Source: Chitinophagales bacterium (lineage in GTDB: Bacteria > Bacteroidota > Bacteroidia > Chitinophagales > Chitinophagaceae). Taken from it: a stretch of 64,000 bases of DNA. The first letter of the stretch is position 1; the number at the start of each line of letters is the position of its first letter. The stretch covers positions 1 through 64,000 of the forward strand of contig JACJXR010000006.1 in assembly GCA_020636505.1 (NCBI GenBank), written 5' to 3'. The notes under the pieces were generated by a model that was not told the DNA's origin, did not search any database, and worked only from the letters and a program-made list of their open reading frames with translations. Positions 41,764 through 50,607 of this stretch are shown in pieces. The position numbers and the translations under genes are program-made.

Positions 41764-43005
41764 ATGAGACTCTTCATACTATATATCTCGTTTCTCTTGC
41801 TGCACAGTAACTGTTTAGCAGACTATCTAGTTACACATCGAAGCTGTAATCTTAAGATAAATCATGTAACGAGTTCTGAAACTGTACAACATCTAAATGA
41901 AGGAGACAGTCTACTACTTCTTGATGAGCCACAAGTCGATGGGTACTACCATGTAATTGCTCAAACAACTGGTCAGGAAGGATGGGTTTACAGAACACTA
42001 GTAAGGCGGTATAGAGGCTCTCTAACAGTCAATCTGTTAGCAAATAATACAACAGTTGAAGTTCGTGTAGTAGATGTTGGTCCAGGTCTATGTAATTTGA
42101 TCAAACTTCAAAATGGGAACTACATCATTTATGATGCAGGCCACTTTCGTGGTTGGGGAAGCTCTACAATAGCACAAATCAAAGAATATATACCTCCTGG
42201 TAGTGATATTGAATTAATGGTTCTTAGCCATACTGATGCCGATCATATTGGAGCAGCAGATAGAGTGTTGAAGGAATATAATGTTAAGAAAGTATTGTGG
42301 ACTGGATATGAGAAATCTATGGTTTCCGGAGGGCACCCGACGGCTACATATAGGCGATTAGTTGCAGAACTTAATGCCCGACCTTCAGTTGAGAACATTA
42401 ACCTCAATCAAGCAGATAGCATAATAGTACCGGGGACTAAAATACAATTTGACGATGCCACCATTACTTTTTTATGTGGATTCGGAAAACCACTTTCTAG
42501 CTGGGATTTAAATTCAGCAGGAGAAAAAATTAATGCAGTGAGTATAGTTATGAAACTAGAGTATAAAGGTCGTTCAGTCTTATTTTGTGGAGATGCTGTT
42601 GGTCGTCATATAGATGCTCCCGAAAATACCTTAATAGCAACAGAAAAATATCTTCTTGAAAATGCACCTCAATATTTAAAATCGACTGTTATGATTGCCC
42701 CACACCACGGCGCAGATAATGGAAGCTCAACTGCATTTGTCGATAAAGTACAACCTGAAGCAGTCATTTTCTCAGCAGGTCATGACTATCGCCACCCCAG
42801 AACAAAGGCAGCACTCCGATACCTCAAACATGTCGATATAACCAGGATATTCAGAACTGACCGAGGAGATGATGAAGGAGATGGAGAGTGGGATTATTTA
42901 CGCATTCCGGATCAAGAGGATGATTATAATGATGACAATATCCAGATTGAACTTCACTCAAATGGAACTTATAAAGTCTATTATTTAAATCCAGAAATGT
43001 CCTAA
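41764..43005 (+). CDS. Exported ComEC-like metallo-beta-lactamase-fold hydrolase with SH3 domain
   Basis: A 413-residue protein. It has a signal peptide (1-19), an SH3b-like domain (~20-75; GDSLLLLDEPQVDGYYHVIAQ, EGWVYRTLVRR), then an MBL-fold hydrolase. The hydrolase has the metal motif SHTDADHIG (~155), LFCGDAVG (Asp), APHHGADNG and SAGHDYRHP. The order matches ComEC/Rec2-type MBL domains, which act on phosphodiesters such as DNA or lipid-linked phosphates, but no membrane channel domain is fused. An acidic C-terminal tail follows. Being exported, it would act in the periplasm or outside. It is linked with the membrane patatin in one gene run. Confidence 0.8.
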   Translation: MRLFILYISFLLLHSNCLADYLVTHRSCNLKINHVTSSETVQHLNEGDSLLLLDEPQVDGYYHVIAQTTGQEGWVYRTLVRRYRGSLTVNLLANNTTVEVRVVDVGPGLCNLIKLQNGNYIIYDAGHFRGWGSSTIAQIKEYIPPGSDIELMVLSHTDADHIGAADRVLKEYNVKKVLWTGYEKSMVSGGHPTATYRRLVAELNARPSVENINLNQADSIIVPGTKIQFDDATITFLCGFGKPLSSWDLNSAGEKINAVSIVMKLEYKGRSVLFCGDAVGRHIDAPENTLIATEKYLLENAPQYLKSTVMIAPHHGADNGSSTAFVDKVQPEAVIFSAGHDYRHPRTKAALRYLKHVDITRIFRTDRGDDEGDGEWDYLRIPDQEDDYNDDNIQIELHSNGTYKVYYLNPEMS

Positions 43006-43044
43006 TTCTAACTATATAGTTAACAATCAAAAACTCTATTTATC

Positions 43045-43404
43045 ATGGCAGTAAAAGAAGTAAATGAAAGAAACAAGACAATTAAAGTAGATCCTCATTC
43101 TACAGTTTATCTCACAATTACTATTGGGAATGCTCAGATTGGAGGAGGGATTATTAAAGATGAAAATGGTAAGACGATAGCCAAAGGAGAAATCAAAAAT
43201 GAACTGTTAGGCACAGGTGCACAGTTGAACGGGAAAAAGTATGAGGTTATTACAAACGTACTAGATGTAAATAAATCAACCAATGGTATTGTTGTAACAC
43301 ACTATTTTCATAGCGAGGTGCCATCTACTTTGACACATACAGGTAGAGTTGATGATGATGGCGACATATATTCTTTAACCACCCCATACACTTTTAAAGT
43401 ATGA
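43045..43404 (+). CDS. Hypothetical protein, 119 residues
   Basis: A small beta-rich protein with no signal peptide or membrane segment (MAVKEVNERNKTIKVDPHST..., ending SLTTPYTFKV). It has no recognised family. Its stop overlaps the next start in ATGA (43401-43404), so it is translationally coupled to the barrel-like protein. Confidence 0.6.
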   Translation: MAVKEVNERNKTIKVDPHSTVYLTITIGNAQIGGGIIKDENGKTIAKGEIKNELLGTGAQLNGKKYEVITNVLDVNKSTNGIVVTHYFHSEVPSTLTHTGRVDDDGDIYSLTTPYTFKV

Positions 43405-44342
43405 AACAATCTATAGTAGGTCTGTTTTTAATTCTCAATATACCGCTCATGAGTATGGGACAAAGTGATGAACTCAAAATCAACAATCTTTACATACCTA
43501 CCGCTCCTGGTTTCGTATTGTTAGACAAGGCTCCAGCTTTAGTTGAAAAGCCTTCAGATCCTAAAGCTTTTGGAGTAGATATACTTAACTTGTTTGAAGG
43601 TGGTGCTATCCAAACTACTCCTTATTGGTTTTTTAATCATCCTAATTACACATTTGATAAACATATCAATAATCAATTCCCAATACTCCAAACATTTAAT
43701 CTATCCGTAGCAACTACTAATGCAGATACGTTTTCTTCATTGGCCGCAGGCGGCAGGGTAACTGTAGTAAGGCTCTTTTCAGAAAGAAGAAAAGGTCAGA
43801 TAGATAGTATAAAAAAGGACATTATAAATCTACTTGTGGATATGCCCATTGATGAAAAGGCTATTGCAAAGAAGAAAGCAGAACTTGAGTATCTAAAGTC
43901 ACGAACAAGTTTTTCGGCTGAAATAGCTGGTGCCATTGCTATATCAGCTAATAACAATACTTTTGATAACCTTGATGTTAACAAATCAGGCATGTGGCTT
44001 AACCTTAGATGGACGCCTAACTATAAATTACCTATAGATGTTTGTGGTGTAGCAAGATATACTTGGGCTAATACAAGTATCAATACTGATTCTACATTTT
44101 TTGATTATGGTATATCGGCTTCTTATAGCTCCAAAGAATTAGATATTTCTTTGGAATATGTTAGCAGAAATGATTACTCAACAAACCAAAGCTATACACG
44201 TTTTGCCTTGGTAAGTAACTATATGGTCTCTAAGAATATAGTTGTTGTTGCATCAATAGGGAAAGACTTTTCACAGGTAGAGAATATATTGGGTGTGTTT
44301 GGAGTTAAACTCGCATTTTCGAATGAAAAAATGCAGCTATAA
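43401..44342 (+). CDS. Exported, probably outer-membrane barrel-like protein
   Basis: A 313-residue protein with a signal peptide (MKQSIVGLFLILNIPLMSMG) and a C-terminal half of alternating amphipathic strands (GMWLNLRWTPNYKLP, FFDYGISASYSS, NYMVSKNIVVVASIG), which suggests a beta-barrel. A central charged helical insert (~125-165) breaks the pattern. No family is recognised. It overlaps the upstream gene by 4 bp. Confidence 0.55.
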   Translation: MKQSIVGLFLILNIPLMSMGQSDELKINNLYIPTAPGFVLLDKAPALVEKPSDPKAFGVDILNLFEGGAIQTTPYWFFNHPNYTFDKHINNQFPILQTFNLSVATTNADTFSSLAAGGRVTVVRLFSERRKGQIDSIKKDIINLLVDMPIDEKAIAKKKAELEYLKSRTSFSAEIAGAIAISANNNTFDNLDVNKSGMWLNLRWTPNYKLPIDVCGVARYTWANTSINTDSTFFDYGISASYSSKELDISLEYVSRNDYSTNQSYTRFALVSNYMVSKNIVVVASIGKDFSQVENILGVFGVKLAFSNEKMQL

Positions 44343-44373
44343 CTGCTAACATTCTCATCATAAAAATGTATAC

Positions 44374-45678
44374 ATGAACATTAAAAAAAGAATAGGAGTC
44401 TCTCTTTCGGGTGGTGGGTATCGCGCATCTGCTTTTCATCTAGGGACTTTGAGTAAACTTCATGAGCTAGGTATATTGCAAAAGACAGATGTGCTTTCAA
44501 GTATCTCGGGAGGCTCTATTACAAGTGCTTATTATTGTTTGAAAGATCAAGATTTTGAGACATTCAAAAAAGAGATGGTTGAAAAACTAACTACTAAGGA
44601 TGTCATAAGCTACATATTACACTCTACAACATTTATCAAACTATTGTTTCTCATTTTAATATTCGTTGCTGCCTTTATATACGTGCTATTTACTCCATAT
44701 GCATACTTGTCTCCATTAGTAATAATGTTACTTCTTTACATATTGATTAGGTACCAATTCAAAATATTTCCTGTTAGTGATGTAATTGAGAAAGCATACG
44801 ACAAGTTTTTTTATGAGAATAAAACACTAGGTGATTTTAAGAGCACTCCACGATTGGCTATAGGAGCTACTAATTTACAGACTTCCAGGCCATTTGTCTT
44901 TTCGCAAGATAGAATGGGCGACTCACTATACGATTATATGGAAGATGCTATTCCCTTTAAGCACAAGGAATTTCCTATTTCTAAAGCAGTAATGGCTTCA
45001 TCTTGTGTGCCATTTGCATTTACTCCGATTAGTATAGCTAAGAAATATTTTGAAGATCCGGATGATTTTGAAAGGATTGACCCCAAAATTGTAGATGGAG
45101 GTGTTTATGACAATCAAGGTATTCATAAGATTACTCAAGAACATAGCTCTTATAAATGCAACATAATAATCACAAGTGATGCGGGGAACAAGCTCCCATT
45201 TGCTGGAGCATACAACAATACTTTCACCCTCTTATTACGAACTGTAGATGTCTTTATGGCTAGGATAAAACATTTTCAGATGTCTAAAAATCTGTATGAG
45301 AATGCAGGCGTTACAGATAGAGAAATAGCCTACTTATCGTTGGGTTGGGACATTGAAAAATGTATACCGGGTTTTGTTAATAATTTAAAGAACGGCAATA
45401 TTGTACCTGATGTTATTAAGCAACATGAATTGAAAACAGAGTGGATTGATAATCCTCAAGCATATGAGGAAGAAATAGCACAACACCTGCAGCTAAAAGT
45501 TGATTACAAGAAAATATTAGCGAACAATCTGAATGAGGATGATCTAAAAATTGCAAGGAGTGTTTCAACAAACCTAAAAGCACTAAAGAAAAAACAAGTA
45601 GAGGCTTTAATGATACATGCAGAAAATCTTACAGAATTATTGGTTAAGCTTTATTGCCCTTTAGCTATAATAAAATGA
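44374..45678 (+). CDS. Membrane-inserted patatin-like phospholipase
   Basis: A 434-residue patatin. It has the oxyanion loop SLSGGGYRASAF (~9-20), the nucleophile elbow SSISGGSI (Ser ~48), and the catalytic Asp in KIVDGGVYDNQG (~241). Two membrane helices (~88-132: FIKLLFLILIFVAAFIYVLF and LSPLVIMLLLYILI) are inserted after the nucleophile domain, anchoring the lipase to the membrane. Patatins hydrolyse phospholipid acyl esters and are common effectors of antiphage systems. No nucleotide cyclase is in this run, however, so its trigger is unknown. A strong hairpin terminator follows at 45882. Confidence 0.82.
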   Translation: MNIKKRIGVSLSGGGYRASAFHLGTLSKLHELGILQKTDVLSSISGGSITSAYYCLKDQDFETFKKEMVEKLTTKDVISYILHSTTFIKLLFLILIFVAAFIYVLFTPYAYLSPLVIMLLLYILIRYQFKIFPVSDVIEKAYDKFFYENKTLGDFKSTPRLAIGATNLQTSRPFVFSQDRMGDSLYDYMEDAIPFKHKEFPISKAVMASSCVPFAFTPISIAKKYFEDPDDFERIDPKIVDGGVYDNQGIHKITQEHSSYKCNIIITSDAGNKLPFAGAYNNTFTLLLRTVDVFMARIKHFQMSKNLYENAGVTDREIAYLSLGWDIEKCIPGFVNNLKNGNIVPDVIKQHELKTEWIDNPQAYEEEIAQHLQLKVDYKKILANNLNEDDLKIARSVSTNLKALKKKQVEALMIHAENLTELLVKLYCPLAIIK

Positions 45679-45881
45679 TATTACCAGGAAAATTTATTTA
45701 CATATTAAGTAGCGAATAACTAGTCAGGATGAGAATTCTTTTTAAATAATTAATAATCAACTCTAGCTGGCTATTTTCTTGCATTTTCTCTCGTACATGG
45801 TTTTACAATTCTTACATACAACTTTGGTAAGGCAAAAAGAATCTAACTGATATTATGTAGATAATTTTGGTTATGTGGTAT

Positions 45882-45920
45882 TGAGAAAGGTATGGCCATA
45901 GGCCACAACCTTTCTCAGTT
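45882..45920 (+). terminator. Large hairpin terminator ending the envelope cassette
   Basis: TGAGAAAGGT (45882-45891) pairs with ACCTTTCTCA (45908-45917), with an inner TGGCC/GGCCA stem, followed by GTTT. The rest of the gap 45679-46026 is AT-rich with no gene. Confidence 0.75.
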
Positions 45921-45980
45921 TAATAAATACCTGTTAGTCAACCTCTTGCCGTTTTTATGCTTAATCGGGAAAAAGGCAAT

Positions 45981-46003
45981 CCACCTGGATAGGTGGCTTT
46001 TTT
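45981..46003 (+). terminator. Hairpin with T-run near the right island border
   Basis: CCACCT (45981-45986), GGAT, AGGTGG (45991-45996), CTTTTTTA. It shares AGGTGGCTTT with the kbl terminator at the left border, so both may derive from the terminator region between the once-adjacent convergent genes. Confidence 0.6.
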
Positions 46004-46026
46004 ATGTCTGAATATGCGTGCTACTC

Positions 46027-49000
46027 TTAGTCTGCAAGTGATGCAGATAATTTTTCTCTTCTTCTTTTTATCCAATCTTTGAATCTGAAGCTCAACAACA
46101 TCAGCACCGGTACAAGTATCAGTGTCAGGAATGTTGCGAACAATAGACCGTAGATCATTGACCATGCCAACGGTCCCCAGAATGCAACGCTGTCACCACC
46201 CAGATACATATGCGGGTTCAACTCGGAGAACAAGGTCGCAAAGTCCATGTTCAAACCGATACCCAACGGTATCAAACCAAGTGTGGTGGCTATCGCTGTC
46301 AATAGTACAGGTGTCATACGTGTACGGCCTGCCTCTACTATCGCATCATAAGGACTCATGCCTTCTTTCAGCATCACATCGATAAACTCAACAAGAAGTA
46401 TCCCGTTTCTAACCACAATACCCGCAAGTGCTACTATACCCACACCCGTCATTACTATGGATACGTCGTTGCCGAATATGGCCAATCCCAACAATACACC
46501 TACTACACTGAACAATATCTCAACCATTATTATCACAGTACGACTGAATGAGTTGAACTGCATCACGAGTATCAAGAATATCAGCATCATTGAAATAAGC
46601 ATTGCAGTTCCTAAGAAGCCCATTGTTTCCATTTGTTCTTCCAACTGACCGCCCATTTTGATGCTTATACCGGGAGGAGCTTTGAAGTTGCTCAACTCAC
46701 TTTCAACCGAGCTGAGTACTGAGTTAAGGTCATAACCAACCAACAAGTTTGATTGTAGAGTTATGATACGTTTCAGATCCTTACGTTTGATACCACCATA
46801 TGTTTTGCCATAAGTGATGTCGGCAAATGCACTTATTGGAACCTCACGTATTACACCACCCATACCCATATCGCGGAACTGTATCGGCATGTTCCTAACG
46901 GCATCTATATTTTCTCTTTGAGACTTTTTAACCCTAAGAGTTATTGGATAGTCGTCATTCTCATCACGGAATCTTGATATTTCCTTGCCGAATACTGCTG
47001 TACGAAGTGCACCTAAAACCTGCCCTGTAGAAATGCTCTCATTGTTCATTCGCTCACGGTTGATGTCGAATACCAATTCCGGTTTGTCGGCTTGGAAGTC
47101 GCTCAACAGTTTTTCAACTCCGTCTATACGTTTATTGTCAAGATATTTCTTCAATCTTTCGGATGTGGCAACCAGAGTATCAAGGTTATCACCTGTTATC
47201 TCTATCAATATCGGTTTTGATACCGGAGGGCCGCCGCCTTCTTGGTCTACCACCACCTGTGCTCCCGGAACAGCCTGCACAGCCTCACGTATCTTTTGCA
47301 AGTATGTGCTTGTGGATTCACCATGCCTGTCTGAGAATTTCACAAAGGCTACTTCTATACGTCCTTTGTTGGGGAAGTTACCTATCTCACCACTGGTTGG
47401 GTCAACCGCACCTACTGTAACGTTGGAGATAACTGATTTTACAATCGGGTTGGTAGTGCCTGCCTTATAATCAATCCCAAGTACTTCGTTTACTTTACCT
47501 TCAAGCTCTAACAACTTCTCGTTGGTATAAGCTTGGTCGGTACCTACCGGCATGGTCAAGTATACATAAGCAAAGTTCGGTTCTGCTTTAGGGAAGAAGT
47601 CTACTTTAGGTTTTCTTATATTGATTCCTACCAATGCAACAATTATAAGTGCAAGTGTAAGTAGCATTGTTATTCCCGGTCTGTTCAAAGCGCGTTGTAA
47701 CCAGCGAGTGTAAAACTCTTTGAACTTCGGCCATGTTTTGGTTTGGAACGTACGTATGGCTTTGTTCAGCACAAAACGTTGTAACAATACCAACAAGTAT
47801 AAGAATACTATGAAGTTGGCCATGCCCCACATTTGAGACACGTAGAATATGGCGGCAAGTGCACCAAATACTACAGCTGTTACCTTTTGAGTTTTTGTCC
47901 ACCCTTTTTGTTTACCCGACTCGTCATGATTTTCTGGCTTCATGAAGCTGACAGCGAACACAGGGTTGATGATATAAGCCACAAAAAGCGATGCCAACAA
48001 TGTTATAATGAGTGTATATGGCAAGAACTTCATGAACTCACCTATAAGGCCATCCCAGAATGCAAGCGGTATGAACGGCATCAATGTGGTTGCAGTACCG
48101 GACAATACAGGCAGAAATACTTCTCCTGTAGCGGTCTTAGCTGCTTTTACTATCGGCATCTTCCCGTTGTCAAATATCCGGTGTGTGTTTTCAATTACCA
48201 CAATCGCATCATCGACGACTATCCCGAGTGCGAGTAGGAAGGAGAACAGTACCACCATGTTGAGCGTAATACCCATACTTGGCATTACAAGGAATGCAAT
48301 AGCACAAGACAAAGGAACCGACATCGCCACGAACAATGCGTTGGTTGTTCCCATGAAGAACATCAGGATGATAGTCACCAATATAAATCCGATGATGATC
48401 GTATTTATCAGGTCATGAACTGTGGTTCTTGTTTGGTCACTCTGGTCACCAGTAGTAACTATTTTCAGGTCAGTAGGCAATACAGTTGCCTGCATTTCCT
48501 TAATGACATTTTGAATATTGTCGGATGCTTCGATTAGGTTTTCACCTTTGGCCTTAATTACCTGAAGAGTGATAACGTTATTACCGTCAAGGCGCGCATA
48601 GCTTTCCTGCTCTTCAAAATCATCCTTTACCTCTGCAAGGTCTTTAAGGTATAGTGCTTTGCCATGCTCGTTCTTTACGATCAGGTTGCCTATCTCACGT
48701 GCGTCTTTAAATTCATTGCGAATGGTAAGTATCCTCTTCTTATTGTTCATGGATACTTGGCCCGGTGTGGAGGACAGGTTTTCACTTGATACTGCACGCT
48801 CAATGTTCCCGAAAGAAAATCCTGCAGAAACAAGTTTATACATATCCACGTTTATCTGTATCTCACGCTCCAATGCACCCACCATTTTTGCTTCCTTGAT
48901 CTCACGAAGCTCTTCCACTTTATCCTGTATATCGTCGGCATATCGTTTCAATCTGTTCAGGTCATAGTCGCCCGATATGTTGATGTTCAGGATTGGGAAT

Positions 49001-49428
49001 TCCGAGAAGTCGATGTCATTCACTTCAGGTTCGTTCGGCAGATTCTGAGGTAGGTCAACCCTTGCTCTGTCCACCGCGTCTTTCACATCTCTTTTCGCAC
49101 TTGTTACATCTATGTCTGTGTTGAACTCAACGGTTACTATCGAGAAATCTTGAAACGAGTTACTTGTTACCTTCTTAACACCGGTAAGACTTTTTACTTG
49201 TTTCTCTATGGGCTTGCTAACAAGGTTCTCCATGTTCTCCGGTGATGAACCCGGGTAGAAAGTTTGCACAACTATCTGTGCCATCTTTATTTCAGGAAAC
49301 TGCTCCTTTGGTAGGTTGATGTAGCTCATCAAACCCATGAGAGTTATCAGTATCGTGAATATATATATAGCCGTTCTGTTGTCTATCGACCAACTCGATG
49401 GCTTAAACTCTTTATAATTATCTTTCAT
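46027..49428 (-). CDS. RND-type efflux permease (AcrB family)
   Basis: A 1133-residue RND transporter of normal length. It starts with the cytoplasmic tail and first helix (SWSIDNRTAIYIFTILI), PNFAYVYLTMP-type porter domains follow, and LALGIVVDDAIVVIENTHR carries the conserved Asp pair of helix 4. A second set of helices ends at ~1110. It pumps drugs or other hydrophobic compounds by proton antiport across the inner membrane, with the adaptor and TolC-like channel encoded upstream in the same operon. It is the last gene of that operon (37-bp gaps). Confidence 0.93.
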   Translation of the reverse strand: MKDNYKEFKPSSWSIDNRTAIYIFTILITLMGLMSYINLPKEQFPEIKMAQIVVQTFYPGSSPENMENLVSKPIEKQVKSLTGVKKVTSNSFQDFSIVTVEFNTDIDVTSAKRDVKDAVDRARVDLPQNLPNEPEVNDIDFSEFPILNINISGDYDLNRLKRYADDIQDKVEELREIKEAKMVGALEREIQINVDMYKLVSAGFSFGNIERAVSSENLSSTPGQVSMNNKKRILTIRNEFKDAREIGNLIVKNEHGKALYLKDLAEVKDDFEEQESYARLDGNNVITLQVIKAKGENLIEASDNIQNVIKEMQATVLPTDLKIVTTGDQSDQTRTTVHDLINTIIIGFILVTIILMFFMGTTNALFVAMSVPLSCAIAFLVMPSMGITLNMVVLFSFLLALGIVVDDAIVVIENTHRIFDNGKMPIVKAAKTATGEVFLPVLSGTATTLMPFIPLAFWDGLIGEFMKFLPYTLIITLLASLFVAYIINPVFAVSFMKPENHDESGKQKGWTKTQKVTAVVFGALAAIFYVSQMWGMANFIVFLYLLVLLQRFVLNKAIRTFQTKTWPKFKEFYTRWLQRALNRPGITMLLTLALIIVALVGINIRKPKVDFFPKAEPNFAYVYLTMPVGTDQAYTNEKLLELEGKVNEVLGIDYKAGTTNPIVKSVISNVTVGAVDPTSGEIGNFPNKGRIEVAFVKFSDRHGESTSTYLQKIREAVQAVPGAQVVVDQEGGGPPVSKPILIEITGDNLDTLVATSERLKKYLDNKRIDGVEKLLSDFQADKPELVFDINRERMNNESISTGQVLGALRTAVFGKEISRFRDENDDYPITLRVKKSQRENIDAVRNMPIQFRDMGMGGVIREVPISAFADITYGKTYGGIKRKDLKRIITLQSNLLVGYDLNSVLSSVESELSNFKAPPGISIKMGGQLEEQMETMGFLGTAMLISMMLIFLILVMQFNSFSRTVIIMVEILFSVVGVLLGLAIFGNDVSIVMTGVGIVALAGIVVRNGILLVEFIDVMLKEGMSPYDAIVEAGRTRMTPVLLTAIATTLGLIPLGIGLNMDFATLFSELNPHMYLGGDSVAFWGPLAWSMIYGLLFATFLTLILVPVLMLLSFRFKDWIKRRREKLSASLAD

Positions 49429-49464
49429 CAGTAGTGGTTTTTCTGATAATGTTCTTTCTGTTCT

Positions 49465-50571
49465 TTATAGTACGTCTACTTGTCTTCCATTATCCACTTC
49501 GGCATATCCTTCAGTTATCACTTTGTCTCCGCTGTTCAAACCTTCCAATACTTCGGCCATGCCGTTGGCAATGCGTCCTGACTTGATGATCACAGATTTT
49601 GCTTTACCGTCTTTCACGATGAATACCATTTCTCCGTTTGCTGTTTTCTGTATCGATGATACAGGGATAACCAAAGCATTCGTGTTTTCGTAGCTGAGTA
49701 TCTTCATTTTGCAAGACATGTTCGGGGTGATGTCTTTTCTGCTACCAAGCCATACTTCTACGTTGAATGCTCGCGAAATGGCATCAACTGATTTTGATAC
49801 GTAGCTAAGCTTAGAATCTATTTCAGTGTCTGTTTCATCGAAGTCAAGTATCACTTTGTCTCCTGTATGTACTTTACCTATATAGTTCTCACCCAGTGTG
49901 GTTTCTACTTTCATTTTTGAGAAGCTTACCACTCTGATACCGAATGCACCCGGCATTGTCGCATCACCTACTTTCACATTGATGGCATCAACAGTGCCTG
50001 CTATCGGAGAGATGATGCGATACATGTCTCTTTGCGCTTGCAGAGATTCATATTGCTTAAGTGTGCTTTCGTAGTTTGCTTTGGCTGTCAGCAACTGCAC
50101 TTCCGAACCGATGTTCTGCGACCACAGTTTAGATTGCTTTTCGTAAAGCTGTTTTGTCAGTGTAAGCTGAGCTTCTTGAGCTTTCAACTGTTGGTCTACC
50201 GCTGCGGCATCCAATGTGGCCAATATTTGTCCTTTGTTCACAAATTGACCTGTGCGTACGTTGATGCTTTGTACCACACCGCCTGCCTTAGGTGTCGCGA
50301 CAACGTTTTCGTCGCCTGTTACTGCGGCTTGTACTTCTATGTACGATTTGAATGCTTCAGGAGTAACGGCTTTCACCGCAACAGGTACAGCACTTGCAGG
50401 ATTGTCTTTCAGCATTTGTTCTTCCAATGCCGCTATTTTCTTATCAATCTCTGTGCGTGCACTTTTCAGGCTGTCAAGCTGAGCGGCTGTATCGTTTGTA
50501 CCGTCTGCGCTTCCGCCGACGCAAGATGCCAATGCCAGTGTAGTTAGTAGTATGATTATTGAGCGTTTCAT
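49465..50571 (-). CDS. Periplasmic adaptor (RND membrane fusion protein)
   Basis: A 368-residue membrane fusion lipoprotein. It has lipobox LALASC, a short coiled coil (DSLKSARTEIDKKIAALEEQ), then a biotinyl-lipoyl half-motif (VVQSINVRTGQFVNKGQILATL), an alpha-hairpin (~115-180), the second lipoyl half (ISPIAGTVDAINVKVGD), and beta-barrel/MP domains. It bridges the RND permease and the TolC-like channel. Confidence 0.92.
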   Translation of the reverse strand: MKRSIIILLTTLALASCVGGSADGTNDTAAQLDSLKSARTEIDKKIAALEEQMLKDNPASAVPVAVKAVTPEAFKSYIEVQAAVTGDENVVATPKAGGVVQSINVRTGQFVNKGQILATLDAAAVDQQLKAQEAQLTLTKQLYEKQSKLWSQNIGSEVQLLTAKANYESTLKQYESLQAQRDMYRIISPIAGTVDAINVKVGDATMPGAFGIRVVSFSKMKVETTLGENYIGKVHTGDKVILDFDETDTEIDSKLSYVSKSVDAISRAFNVEVWLGSRKDITPNMSCKMKILSYENTNALVIPVSSIQKTANGEMVFIVKDGKAKSVIIKSGRIANGMAEVLEGLNSGDKVITEGYAEVDNGRQVDVL

Positions 50572-50607
50572 GTTATATATTTTGTAATATTTTGATTGTA
50601 GTTATTA

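Larger units (their letters stand above)
4265..45980. mobile_element. Accessory island inserted between kbl and the RND operon (borders approximate)
   Basis: The segment between the kbl terminator and the terminator at 45981 carries three recombinases, TraG/HerA-type ATPases, ArdC, a methyltransferase, many XRE regulators, toxin and defence-like cargo, and is visibly AT-richer than both flanks. The left edge is marked by the serine recombinase, whose last codons are read from host kbl sequence. The flanking core genes kbl (+) and the RND permease (-) converge, so the island sits in what was probably their shared terminator region. No clear long direct repeat was found, as expected for a serine recombinase with a tiny crossover core. 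A tRNA-Ala fragment near 21137 suggests at least one element nested inside. No relaxase was seen. Confidence 0.75.

Noticed and set aside
4311..46003. att direct repeat made by AGGTGGCTTT at both island borders
   Set aside because: The shared bases are parts of two terminator hairpins with different loops and flanks. They are too short to claim as att sites.
46358..48967. Several plus-strand ORFs of 85-160 codons inside the RND permease
   Set aside because: They are shadows of the highly conserved minus-strand transporter gene, rich in Ser, Thr and Pro as expected for antisense frames.
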